Source: Actinomycetota bacterium (GTDB lineage Bacteria; Actinomycetota; Acidimicrobiia; Acidimicrobiales; Ilumatobacteraceae). Taken from it: a stretch of 14,730 nt of DNA. Below, in pieces: positions 7,018 to 14,659 of the stretch; positions within the stretch are counted from its first letter, which is position 1; each line of letters begins with the position of its first letter. A program made the position numbers and the translations under genes. A model generated the notes under the pieces. That model did not search any database and was not told where the DNA came from. It saw only the letters and a list, made by a program, of their open reading frames with translations. The DNA lies in assembly GCA_009923685.1 (NCBI GenBank), contig RFTA01000007.1, positions 1-14,730 on the forward strand, given 5' to 3'.

Positions 7018-7392
7018 CTATTTAGAGTGGTCAGATTGCTTGTCTTTCATCGATATACCGAGCGATTCGCGAAGCAGGGCGTTCTCTCTCACAAGAGTCT
7101 CCATTTTACGTTGGTTGCCCGAGATGCTGACCGAGAGTTGAATCAAAATTACCGCTACCGAAATAGTAGACATTGCAATCAATAAAGCAGTCGGTGTCAG
7201 ACGCAGCCACTTTGCAAGTGGTGTTATCAAAAAAACCAAAGGCGACGCAAAGATGCCAAAAAGACAGACCGACATCCAACCAATTGTGTATTTAAAACTC
7301 AACAATCGCTTCTTTGAGAGTCTTGCGACGTGAACAGCGAAAGCCAAAGCGACTATCGCTACTTCGATTGCAAAAATCGCGCGATTTGACAC
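7018..7392 (-). CDS. DUF2304 family small membrane protein
   Basis: The 124-residue product has three hydrophobic segments at about 5-25, 37-57 and 68-90. A hydrophilic C-terminus with a heptad-like run (about 95-113) may form a short coiled coil. The length and layout match DUF2304, whose members sit next to GT2 glycosyltransferases in polysaccharide clusters, as here. It probably assists membrane association or substrate presentation for the GT2 encoded ten bases downstream, but no biochemical role is established to my knowledge. The start is GTG at 7390-7392; an in-frame TAA six bases upstream rules out a longer form. It follows the preceding glycosyltransferase gene by nine bases with no visible Shine-Dalgarno sequence, so coupling from upstream translation is likely. 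Confidence 0.8.
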   Translation of the reverse strand: MSNRAIFAIEVAIVALAFAVHVARLSKKRLLSFKYTIGWMSVCLFGIFASPLVFLITPLAKWLRLTPTALLIAMSTISVAVILIQLSVSISGNQRKMETLVRENALLRESLGISMKDKQSDHSK

Positions 7393-7401
7393 GACTTAAA
7401 T

Positions 7402-8565
7402 CTACCCCTGATTTGTAATCAAGTTTTCATTATCTAAGTCGTAAAACTTCTTCGAGATTGACAAAACTACCGACCTATCAAGCCGATTCAGCGCAACTTC
7501 AAAGTTGATTCGCGCGGCAGTATCAACCAGTTCATCATTCTCAATCGCAGTTTGAATTGCTATCACAAGACCCAGGTGGTCGTCGGGTTCGACGATAAAC
7601 CCACTCTTGCCATCAATAATCCACTCGTTGGCACAAGATGTATCTGTTTGTATTGGAAACGCCCCACCAACAATCGCTTCTTGCAATGAGACACTTATGC
7701 CATCTGATAGCGAGATACCGATGTAGATTCGTGCGTTTTCAAAGATTTTAAGCAACTCATGGTGGGCGATTTCGCCACGTCCATATGCATTGACCAAAAG
7801 CCCACTACTTTGAGCTAACTTTCGGGCAAAGCGTTTTGCTTTTGGATCTGCCGAGTAGACAACTATTTCGTAACCATCTAGTTGATCGACAAGTTCTGTA
7901 ATTGCGTCTAACGCTTTGATTCCGCGACCAACAAACCTCGTGTGCCCTTTGACAAGAATAATTTTTCTGGTGCTCGTAACTTTTTTTGCGTTGTTTTGAA
8001 TTGAGGCGATCTCGTAGCCACCCGTGACCGGAAAAGGTGGGAAAACATCACCGGAATATCCAAGTTCACGGGCTATCTCGATGTCTCGTTCGCACTCCAT
8101 TGACAAACGATCTACAAGTTTCAAACATCTGCAAATAAGAGCCCGATGGCGCTTGAAGTTTCTAAACCAAAACAAGTCAGAGCCCCAAAGCGTCAATATC
8201 ACGAATGGTTTTACAACGATTTTGGTTAATGCAACTGAGGCGATATAGCCAGCACCCTGAGTCTCGACAGCATGCAAAATATTCGGCTCGAAGTTTCGAA
8301 CAATTCGTCTTAGCCAAATGCCTCGCACTCGATTAGCCATCAATTTGTCAATAGCCGCCAGGAGCAACCCTGTATTCCTTAAACCACGTGGAATAGAAAT
8401 ATCCATTTTGCTTGCTTTGCTTAACAAGCGGACAATTTTCGGATGAATTCTTCGATGCGGTGAAGACGGAAACAAGACAAATTCATAGTCACTGTCCTCG
8501 AATTGCTCTAGCCAGCGGGCCGTATGCACACTGTCAGCCATCGCGACAATAAGAATTTTCGTCAT
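7402..8565 (-). CDS. GT-B (GT4-like) glycosyltransferase
   Basis: This predicted retaining glycosyltransferase would add a sugar from a nucleotide donor to a growing lipid-linked glycan. The 387-residue protein has two Rossmann-like halves. The N-terminal half begins KILIVAMADSVHTARWLEQF and includes a WGSD motif at 127-130. The C-terminal half has the KIILVKGHTR strand (201-210) and the GT4 donor-site region SDGISVSLQEAIVGG (287-301) with Glu296 at the expected catalytic-site position, followed by the typical GKSGFIVEPDD stretch (319-329). The start ATG overlaps the previous glycosyltransferase stop by four bases (ATGA). Donor and acceptor cannot be predicted. Its AT-rich composition matches the surrounding operon. 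Confidence 0.87.
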   Translation of the reverse strand: MTKILIVAMADSVHTARWLEQFEDSDYEFVLFPSSPHRRIHPKIVRLLSKASKMDISIPRGLRNTGLLLAAIDKLMANRVRGIWLRRIVRNFEPNILHAVETQGAGYIASVALTKIVVKPFVILTLWGSDLFWFRNFKRHRALICRCLKLVDRLSMECERDIEIARELGYSGDVFPPFPVTGGYEIASIQNNAKKVTSTRKIILVKGHTRFVGRGIKALDAITELVDQLDGYEIVVYSADPKAKRFARKLAQSSGLLVNAYGRGEIAHHELLKIFENARIYIGISLSDGISVSLQEAIVGGAFPIQTDTSCANEWIIDGKSGFIVEPDDHLGLVIAIQTAIENDELVDTAARINFEVALNRLDRSVVLSISKKFYDLDNENLITNQG

Positions 8566-9767
8566 CCTGTTTTGACAAGACTTTCAGCAAGGTGCGAAAA
8601 ATCGCGAACAAACTCTTGCCATGTTCCCTTTGAGATCACGAGTTCTCTACCCGCTGACCCGAGTCTTTGGTTTCTATTTTCATCGTCAAGCAAATCAATT
8701 ACAGCGGCAACAAATGTCTCATCAAGTTCGCGATAAATCACCGTTTCGGTGCCCTGCGAATAGCTCATCATTCCTTGTAATGGTGTCGAAACCACTGGGA
8801 TACCGCACGCCAACGATTGCAATACGCGACCAGGTAACACGCAGTGTGTCACAAGTGACGGAACAAAAGAATTAATTGATACATCAGCCAGGCAAATATG
8901 GCGCACCAAGTCTTCATAACTGACAAACGGCGTCAAAAATACTTTCTTCTCAAGACCAAAATTCGAAATCGTCTCACGTATTGACATCTCGGCCTCGCCG
9001 CTACCGACAATCAACAGGCAAACCTCTTGGTTTTTCTGCAGATATTTGGCGAACAATTCAATGAATCTCTCTAAACCTGCGAATCGATACAGGGTGCCAC
9101 GGAAAAACACGACTTTTTGATTTGCTTGAATGCCAAGCGACAACGCCAATGCTTGATCTCTTGGCATCGGTTTAAAACGTTCAAAATCAAACCTCGGAAA
9201 ATCAATCGATATTTTCTCCTCTACGGCACCCATTGACACGCAATATTTTTTTAGAGCATTATTGTGAGCCGAAATGTGGGCGACATTTTTATAGATATAT
9301 TTTTCAGCAATTTTGACCAAAAATTTGAATTTGGTTTCACGCAAAAGATGGGCGATGTCTATGGCTCGAAAGATAACGGGCAATCGCAAAATTTTCGACA
9401 ATAAAACTGTCTGCCAGCCGTTTGTCGGCACTCCGTAAAGTACGACAACATCAATTTTTCGTTGTTTCACTGTGCGTAAGAAAAGAGGTATAAAAGTAAT
9501 ACTTGCCAAAAATCGGCTGAGGCTTCCAGGGATCACTCCTCCTGGGGTGAGTACATCTACCGTCGCGCCAGCGTGAGCGCGTGACTGCGATCGGGCTTGC
9601 GATGTTTTAAAACTAAAACGCCGATTGCGGATATCACCCTTTGCGAACTCGGGAAAATCTATGAACGTGACTTCATGCCCTGCAATAGACAACAGCTCGG
9701 GAATGTCATGGATTTCGTAAGTTACTTTTTCAAGCCAATTAACTTCATGTACGAATAGAAAACGCAT
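8562..9767 (-). CDS. GT-B (GT4-like) glycosyltransferase with Gln at the usual Glu position
   Basis: This 401-residue predicted glycosyltransferase opens with MRFLFVHEVNWLEK and a GHEVTFIDFPE segment (30-40). The C-terminal Rossmann domain has the VVFFRGTLYRFAGLERFIE region (219-237), LLIVGSGEAE (251-260) and the donor-site segment LPGRVLQSLACGIPVV (311-326). In most GT4 enzymes a glutamate stands where Gln317 is here; the change may be tolerated or may indicate altered donor chemistry. I start it at ATG 9765-9767. The preceding TTG at 9768-9770 would add only one residue and directly abuts the epimerase stop. It sits between the 2-epimerase and the second glycosyltransferase with no gap, so it probably acts on the same glycan, perhaps using the L-sugar made upstream. 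The first 60 residues after the N-terminal strand look atypical and may set acceptor specificity. Confidence 0.86.
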   Translation of the reverse strand: MRFLFVHEVNWLEKVTYEIHDIPELLSIAGHEVTFIDFPEFAKGDIRNRRFSFKTSQARSQSRAHAGATVDVLTPGGVIPGSLSRFLASITFIPLFLRTVKQRKIDVVVLYGVPTNGWQTVLLSKILRLPVIFRAIDIAHLLRETKFKFLVKIAEKYIYKNVAHISAHNNALKKYCVSMGAVEEKISIDFPRFDFERFKPMPRDQALALSLGIQANQKVVFFRGTLYRFAGLERFIELFAKYLQKNQEVCLLIVGSGEAEMSIRETISNFGLEKKVFLTPFVSYEDLVRHICLADVSINSFVPSLVTHCVLPGRVLQSLACGIPVVSTPLQGMMSYSQGTETVIYRELDETFVAAVIDLLDDENRNQRLGSAGRELVISKGTWQEFVRDFSHLAESLVKTG

Positions 9768-9770
9768 CAA

Positions 9771-10898
9771 TTATTGCTTGAACCAAACGCGCTGATTCAC
9801 ATAATCGATGTAACTCGCAACAATCTTCAAAACACGCCACGAGAAATCAGGGACCAAATAATCTGCAACTGGCAGATGACTGCCATTGTTCTCAAACTGA
9901 CCACATGCAATCTCGACTGCTGAAATCAAACTCTGCGAGTCTTTGCTTGACAACAGCAACGTTCCGACATCGGTACCCTCGGGTCTTTCATGTGATTCTC
10001 GCAGTGTGACAGCGGGAAACCCGAGCAAAGACGCCTCTTCGGTCAGGGTGCCACTATCTGAAATAACGCAAATCGCTGATCGTTGCAACTTCACGTAGTC
10101 AAAAAAGCCAACTGCGTCGATGAATCGAATGCGTGATGTTCGATTGCTTGAACTCAAATTCAATTTTTCTCGGGTTCGAGGATGTGTCGAAAAGATCGCC
10201 GGAAGATCAAATCGTTGCGCAACCGCGTCGACCGCCGAGAGCAATTGAGATAATTTCGCAGGATCATCAACATTTTCTTCACGATGCAGGCTGACCACAA
10301 AGTATTTTTTCGGCGATAACTCGAGTTTTCTCAAGATTTCTGAGCCGTCAATTTGGGCACCGTAATGATCGAAAATTTCTTTCATTGGCGAACCGACGCA
10401 AAAAACCCTGTCGATTGGCAGACCTTCAGCCAAGAGGTTTTGTTTGGCGTTCTGCGAATATGTGATATTTACATCACTGGTATGGTCAACGATACGACGA
10501 TTAACTTCTTCAGGGGTTCGATCATCGAACGCACGGTTGCCGGCTTCTAGATGAAAAATGGGTATTGCGCGACGTTTTGCCGCAATCACCGCAAGTGCAC
10601 TGTTTGTATCACCTAAAACCAACAACGCATCTGGTTTTACCCGCTCTAAAACTGCGTCAACCTGCTCAAGTATTTGAGCAACTGATTTCATCGCCGTTTC
10701 ACTTGCCACGCTCAACACGATGTCAGGCAATCGAATCTTCATCTGCTCGAAAAACACCGCGTTCAACTGTTCGGAGTAATTTTGCCCCGTATGCACGAAA
10801 ATGTGCTCGGTGTATTTGTCTAATAATGGAATCACTCGACTGAGTTTGATCAATTCTGGTCGCGTGCCGACAAGCGTCAACACTTTTTTCTTACTCAT
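9771..10898 (-). CDS. WecB/CapG-like UDP-N-acetyl sugar 2-epimerase
   Basis: This enzyme belongs to the non-hydrolysing UDP-GlcNAc 2-epimerase family. In CapG/WbjD/WbvD-type members it inverts C2 of the UDP-2-acetamido-2,6-dideoxy-L-hexose made by the two preceding enzymes, giving the final nucleotide sugar. The 375 residues include GTRPE at 11-15, GDTNS at 96-100, HLEAG at 116-120, PEEVNRRIVDH at 129-139, HREEN at 205-209, SDSGTLTEEA at 280-289 and HERPEGTD at 303-310; the last is more CapG-like than WecB-like. A plain UDP-GlcNAc to UDP-ManNAc role is the alternative, but adjacency to the CapE-like and reductase genes makes the L-sugar pathway more likely. The start overlaps the reductase stop by eight bases (ATGAGTAA), a sign of translational coupling. 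Confidence 0.92.
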   Translation of the reverse strand: MSKKKVLTLVGTRPELIKLSRVIPLLDKYTEHIFVHTGQNYSEQLNAVFFEQMKIRLPDIVLSVASETAMKSVAQILEQVDAVLERVKPDALLVLGDTNSALAVIAAKRRAIPIFHLEAGNRAFDDRTPEEVNRRIVDHTSDVNITYSQNAKQNLLAEGLPIDRVFCVGSPMKEIFDHYGAQIDGSEILRKLELSPKKYFVVSLHREENVDDPAKLSQLLSAVDAVAQRFDLPAIFSTHPRTREKLNLSSSNRTSRIRFIDAVGFFDYVKLQRSAICVISDSGTLTEEASLLGFPAVTLRESHERPEGTDVGTLLLSSKDSQSLISAVEIACGQFENNGSHLPVADYLVPDFSWRVLKIVASYIDYVNQRVWFKQ

Positions 10899-11760
10899 AG
10901 TTTTTTTGATCCTTGCAGAAGTCGGCCAACATCGTGTCCCATGATGGTGTGGTGATGCCTGTAGTTTGTTGGAAACTTAACGAATTTAAACTTCGATTAA
11001 TGATCACTGACGAATCTGGTATCACGGTTGCGCGCAGATCTAGAAGTTCGTTCAATTTATTGATAATTTCAAGTTTACTAATCGGTTGTGATGAAACGTG
11101 ATAACGACCCGACAGGTCTTTGTGGGTCAAGATCAACTTAGAGATCAGTCTTGAAAGCTCGAGCGTCGTCAAACCCGAATAAATTGCCCGACTGTATCCG
11201 TTGATTTTTTGACCACGCTGACTTAACAGCCATTCAATGAAACTTTTCTTCACCGACAGCTCGCGACCGATGTGAGACGTTCTCAAAGTTAAATTTCTTG
11301 CGTCGTTTAATTCGCCCAGCAATTTTGACCGACCATAAACATCTACAGGGTCTGGCGCGTCGGATTCAAGATAATTTCCTCGTGCGCCCGAAAAGACGCA
11401 GTCGGTGCTGATATGTAAAACCGGAGTACCGTGACGATTAGCGATTTCTGCGAGCAGGTGTGGAAATTCAGCATTTATTCTCATCATCTCAATGTCGCTG
11501 ACTTGTGAGTCTCGCTGTTTAATTAAGCCGACGCAATTGATCACCAAATCAAACTGGTTTTGAGAAAATATTGCTTCCACTGTGTCGATCTTGCATGCAT
11601 CTACACCACTGATCCATTTTTTGCGGGATAAAAATCTCGCGACTGGCGATCGGTCGTTCGATTGCTCTCTCGTCGTACCGAAAACATCATTTGTTTCGCC
11701 GAGTGTTCGTATCAGCATGTGTCCCAGCAGCCCGCCAGCGCCAAGAACACAAATCTTCAT
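10891..11760 (-). CDS. RmlD-like NAD(P)H-dependent sugar reductase (WbvR-type, no cupin)
   Basis: This extended SDR protein should reduce the 4-keto group of a nucleotide-linked 6-deoxy-L-hexosulose. Of its 289 residues, GAGGLLG at 7-13 is the cofactor loop, STDCVFSG at 118-125 holds the catalytic Ser/Thr, and YGRSK at 142-146 is the YxxxK motif. The length and the STDxVFxG signature follow RmlD (dTDP-4-dehydrorhamnose reductase). It lies between a CapE-like dehydratase and a CapG-like 2-epimerase, the slot held by CapF/WbjC/FnlB in the N-acetyl-L-fucosamine pathway. Those are about 370 residues with a C-terminal cupin epimerase domain, which is absent here. In Vibrio cholerae O37 an RmlD-type reductase, WbvR, occupies the same slot and yields UDP-L-RhaNAc, so I favour that chemistry. 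The start shares one base with the capE stop (TAATG) and the end overlaps the next gene by eight bases. Confidence 0.85.
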   Translation of the reverse strand: MKICVLGAGGLLGHMLIRTLGETNDVFGTTREQSNDRSPVARFLSRKKWISGVDACKIDTVEAIFSQNQFDLVINCVGLIKQRDSQVSDIEMMRINAEFPHLLAEIANRHGTPVLHISTDCVFSGARGNYLESDAPDPVDVYGRSKLLGELNDARNLTLRTSHIGRELSVKKSFIEWLLSQRGQKINGYSRAIYSGLTTLELSRLISKLILTHKDLSGRYHVSSQPISKLEIINKLNELLDLRATVIPDSSVIINRSLNSLSFQQTTGITTPSWDTMLADFCKDQKNYE

Positions 11761-12797
11761 TAGTGAACCGTCAAGTCACCTGACAAATTTTTGTTCAGAA
11801 AAGTTTCGACCTCTTTTGATGTCATCAAAAAGTGCTCTGAGCTCAACTCATCAAAATCAAATTTGACTGCTGGTACGGGTTTTGACACTTCTGGCAAAAT
11901 CGACTTAATCGCAAAATATTCGCCGCGCGAAATTGTGCGATGTGATTCTTCTTGCGAAACTAGAACTTCGTGTAGCTTTTCGCCAGGTCGAACCCCGGTT
12001 TCTTTGATTTCGATCTTCTTTTTACCAACAAGAGCACTGACGACATCGACGATGCGTGCTGCCTTAATTTTCGGAATGTATGTTTCGCCCGCCTCAGCAA
12101 ACTGCATGGCTTCAAACACCGTGTCTACGGCTTGATCAAGGGTCAACAAAAATCTGGTCATATTTTTTTCGGTGATGGTGATCGGGCCACCTGCCTCGAT
12201 TTGATCGATAAATAACGGCACCACCGAACCTCGCGACGCCAAAACATTGCCGTAACGCACGGCAACAAACCGGGTCTTCGGACAGTCAATATTTGCGGTC
12301 AAAAATATCCGCTCTTGAATTGCCTTGGTCATGCCCATCACGTTGGTAGGTTTGCAGGCTTTATCGGTCGAAATCGCCACCACCGTTTCAATATTTAGAC
12401 GCAACTCTTTTATTGCTCTGACGATGTTCTCGGCACCTTCGATGTTGGTGCGAACAGCTTCGTATGGAAAATACTCGCACGCCGGTACTTGTTTTAATGC
12501 GGCGGCGTTGAAGACGATGTCGATATTGGTCAGCGCTTGTGCGACCGAGTGAAAATCACGAACATCACCGATTTTGAATTGCAGAGTGCGCTCAAAATTG
12601 TGGTACATGACTTCTTCGGTGACTGAACGATGATTCAGATAGTCCATGCGCATCTCGTGCTGTTTGGCTTCGTCACGACTGAAAACCACGACGCTTTGAG
12701 GGGTGCCCATCTGTCCTGACAAAATGCGACGCGTGAGCACCTTGCCCAACGAGCCTGTGCCACCTGTTATCAAGACGCGCTTGTTGTCAAGGTACAT
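11760..12797 (-). CDS. CapE/WbjB/FnlA-like UDP-GlcNAc 4,6-dehydratase / 5-epimerase
   Basis: This SDR enzyme takes UDP-GlcNAc, removes water across C4-C6 and inverts C5, with C3 inversion in some homologues, to give a UDP-4-keto-6-deoxy-L-hexose. The 345 residues show the cofactor loop TGGTGSLG (11-18), NAAALKQVP (97-105), STDKACKPTNVMG (143-155) and a catalytic MxxxK (Met154, Lys158) where classical SDRs have YxxxK; Met at this position is a known trait of the CapE/WbjB branch. RYGNVLASRGSVVP (171-184) and GVRPGEKLHEVLV (258-270) are further family motifs. The ATG at 12795-12797 fits the expected MxxxNKRVLITGGTGSLG opening. A 47-bp spacer separates it from the preceding gene, the widest gap in the operon, so an internal promoter is possible, though I see no clear one and no Shine-Dalgarno sequence. 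It is followed by the reductase and 2-epimerase genes with overlapping codons. Confidence 0.93.
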   Translation of the reverse strand: MYLDNKRVLITGGTGSLGKVLTRRILSGQMGTPQSVVVFSRDEAKQHEMRMDYLNHRSVTEEVMYHNFERTLQFKIGDVRDFHSVAQALTNIDIVFNAAALKQVPACEYFPYEAVRTNIEGAENIVRAIKELRLNIETVVAISTDKACKPTNVMGMTKAIQERIFLTANIDCPKTRFVAVRYGNVLASRGSVVPLFIDQIEAGGPITITEKNMTRFLLTLDQAVDTVFEAMQFAEAGETYIPKIKAARIVDVVSALVGKKKIEIKETGVRPGEKLHEVLVSQEESHRTISRGEYFAIKSILPEVSKPVPAVKFDFDELSSEHFLMTSKEVETFLNKNLSGDLTVH

Positions 12798-12844
12798 ATT
12801 TGTTTGACCCCATAAGTGGTTTGATTAGATAAAAACCTAGAGAA

Positions 12845-14629
12845 CTAAAGGTTATCGGCAATCACTGAGGCCACGGTTAATGCCGGGATACGAGCCTTGT
12901 GTGCGTAGTGGTCGCAGAAATTGCGGCGTGCATCCTGAACTTTTTTGGTGGTCCACCAACCTTCGACATCTGACCAAATTTTCGAGATGTGTTGCGCCGC
13001 ATCTTTTGGTGAGTAAAACAAAACATTGGCCGCAAAGAGTTGATCGTAAACTTTCGTAGCGCGATCATTTAAACGCACATACTTTGGATCCCACAGCGCG
13101 ATCGTCGGAAAGTTGATCATTAAATTTGTCGGAATCGTAGTCTCGTTGTATGTGACCACTGCCAATCGTGAGTTCGCCAATCGCTGATTAAGGTTCGCGC
13201 CACCGCTATCAATTTGAACATCGGAGGCAACAACTTTCGAAATCTGATCGGAGCCGACCCGTGCTGGTTTACGAGTGGGACTCGCATTTTTTGGACGCAC
13301 GAGTGTTTTTTCAGAGATATTTTTCGGTAATTCTTTGACAAACTCGTCAAGTATTTGAAAATAATTTCCGTTGCTTTGGACTCCAAGCATTCCAAAAATG
13401 TCGGAGTTTCGCGTAATTGGACCAAGTACAACCAATAAGTGACCGTCGGGGTTTGAACCAATTTTTTCGACCTTCGCCTGAACACAGCTAGCCCTACTTG
13501 TCGCTACGTCCGAAATTGCAGCCCACGATAAAAATTTGTCAACGACAGATAGCTCATATTCTTCACTCCAACTTATGAATCTGCTGACGCCGTAGCCGCC
13601 GCCGTGTTGTCCTGAAAAGAGTTTCGTCTTGCCTTGCGCGACGAATGTGGCCGCCCAAAGTTTGAACTGTTCACTGCGATGAAGCAGAGTGTTAGTAAAA
13701 ATTACTCGAGGTGGTTTCGCCAAAATGTTTTCGCAAAATGTCTGAGCCTTCAGATCAGAAAAACCCTCAAGATAAACGGTCGGCAAATGTCGTGAAACCG
13801 AATTGGCCAGAAACTCGGCGAAGCCATCAGATGTCACGCTTCGCAACTTCATCTGACCACGCATAATCTCATTAACTGGTTGCGGGGTTAGTTTCGCCGA
13901 AAATCGCCACAACCTCGGCAAGGCTCCGAGACGCAGGTGCATCGCGGCCAATGCCGCACGCGACTGAACTACGCCAGCCAAAACAACTTTGGGTCGCGGT
14001 GAAAGTTTGGCCAACAGGGTCTCAAGTTTTGACTTCACGCTTTGGCTTGGCAACCCAAAATTGATTAACGATCGATACTTAGAAAACTCTTGGTTGCGAT
14101 CAGAGGAAACAACAATCGCTTCATTCGCGCTGGAACCGGCGACAAATTTATACGCGTCGCAATACGCGATGTGATTCCAGATGTCGGTAGCAAAAAGCAA
14201 CGATGCCTCATCGTGGGTAACAGGCACCAATTCTTGCCATTTGAAATCAAGTCTTCGACAGCCCAGTTCGCCATATTCACGAAACACTTCGTTGGCAACT
14301 CGCCATCGCAAATACCAAACTTGTGCGAACTGCAAGAACCAAGCTCCACAGACAATTCGCCAAAATCTAATCGGATGATCTGTGCTGTGAATGCGGTTCA
14401 ACTCACCAACAAGACCCTGAAATACCGACTCGCTTGTCTTTTGAAACTCGGCGAACTCACAATCATCGACCTGCGACAAGATTTCAGGTGACTTCACCAA
14501 GGTCACCGCCACCGATTCGTCGTCAACGAAAACTTTTCCGTCTAGGCCAATGCCGTCAATGACGACGACCGAATCAACTTTTCGCCATAATTCTGAAAAT
14601 GGTCCAGTAACAAGATGCTTCTGCGTCAC
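12845..14629 (-). CDS. LIC12162-family putative transferase of surface-polysaccharide loci
   Basis: The 594-residue protein matches my recollection of the LIC12162 (TIGR04331) family, found in O-antigen-type gene clusters of diverse bacteria and named after a Leptospira protein. Supporting marks are LNRIH (77-81) followed by RFWRIVCGAWFLQF (88-101), an R-rich segment after it, and the glycine-rich SGQHGGGYG (339-347) in the middle. Late strands such as VVTYNETT (491-498) and INFPTIALWDP (505-515) suggest a GT-B-like C-terminal half. The activity is unproven; a glycosyltransferase or similar group transfer to a glycan is the working assumption. The start is GTG at 14627-14629 with AGGTGG just upstream. 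It is the first gene of the operon, only 30 bases after a tRNA-Ala gene on the same strand. I see no membrane segment or signal peptide, so it is probably cytoplasmic or peripheral. Confidence 0.72.
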   Translation of the reverse strand: MTQKHLVTGPFSELWRKVDSVVVIDGIGLDGKVFVDDESVAVTLVKSPEILSQVDDCEFAEFQKTSESVFQGLVGELNRIHSTDHPIRFWRIVCGAWFLQFAQVWYLRWRVANEVFREYGELGCRRLDFKWQELVPVTHDEASLLFATDIWNHIAYCDAYKFVAGSSANEAIVVSSDRNQEFSKYRSLINFGLPSQSVKSKLETLLAKLSPRPKVVLAGVVQSRAALAAMHLRLGALPRLWRFSAKLTPQPVNEIMRGQMKLRSVTSDGFAEFLANSVSRHLPTVYLEGFSDLKAQTFCENILAKPPRVIFTNTLLHRSEQFKLWAATFVAQGKTKLFSGQHGGGYGVSRFISWSEEYELSVVDKFLSWAAISDVATSRASCVQAKVEKIGSNPDGHLLVVLGPITRNSDIFGMLGVQSNGNYFQILDEFVKELPKNISEKTLVRPKNASPTRKPARVGSDQISKVVASDVQIDSGGANLNQRLANSRLAVVTYNETTIPTNLMINFPTIALWDPKYVRLNDRATKVYDQLFAANVLFYSPKDAAQHISKIWSDVEGWWTTKKVQDARRNFCDHYAHKARIPALTVASVIADNL

Positions 14630-14633
14630 ACAA

Positions 14634-14639
14634 CCACCT
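14634..14639 (-). promoter_or_regulatory. Shine-Dalgarno deciding the GTG start of the LIC12162-family gene
   Basis: AGGTGG on the minus strand lies four bases before GTG 14627-14629. AGGTG can pair with the ACCTCC-type 16S 3' end and supports this non-ATG start. Just upstream, an AT-rich stretch at 14639-14658 contains GATAAT (14651-14656), a possible -10 element for the polysaccharide operon, but no -35 is convincing and read-through from the tRNA is an alternative. Confidence 0.45.
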
Positions 14640-14659
14640 ATATAAATTGAATTATCAAG

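Noticed and set aside
14090..14491. 133-codon plus-strand ORF opposite the LIC12162-family gene
   Set aside because: It is antisense to a well-supported coding region, has no recognisable domain and no promoter or ribosome site; it is a shadow frame.
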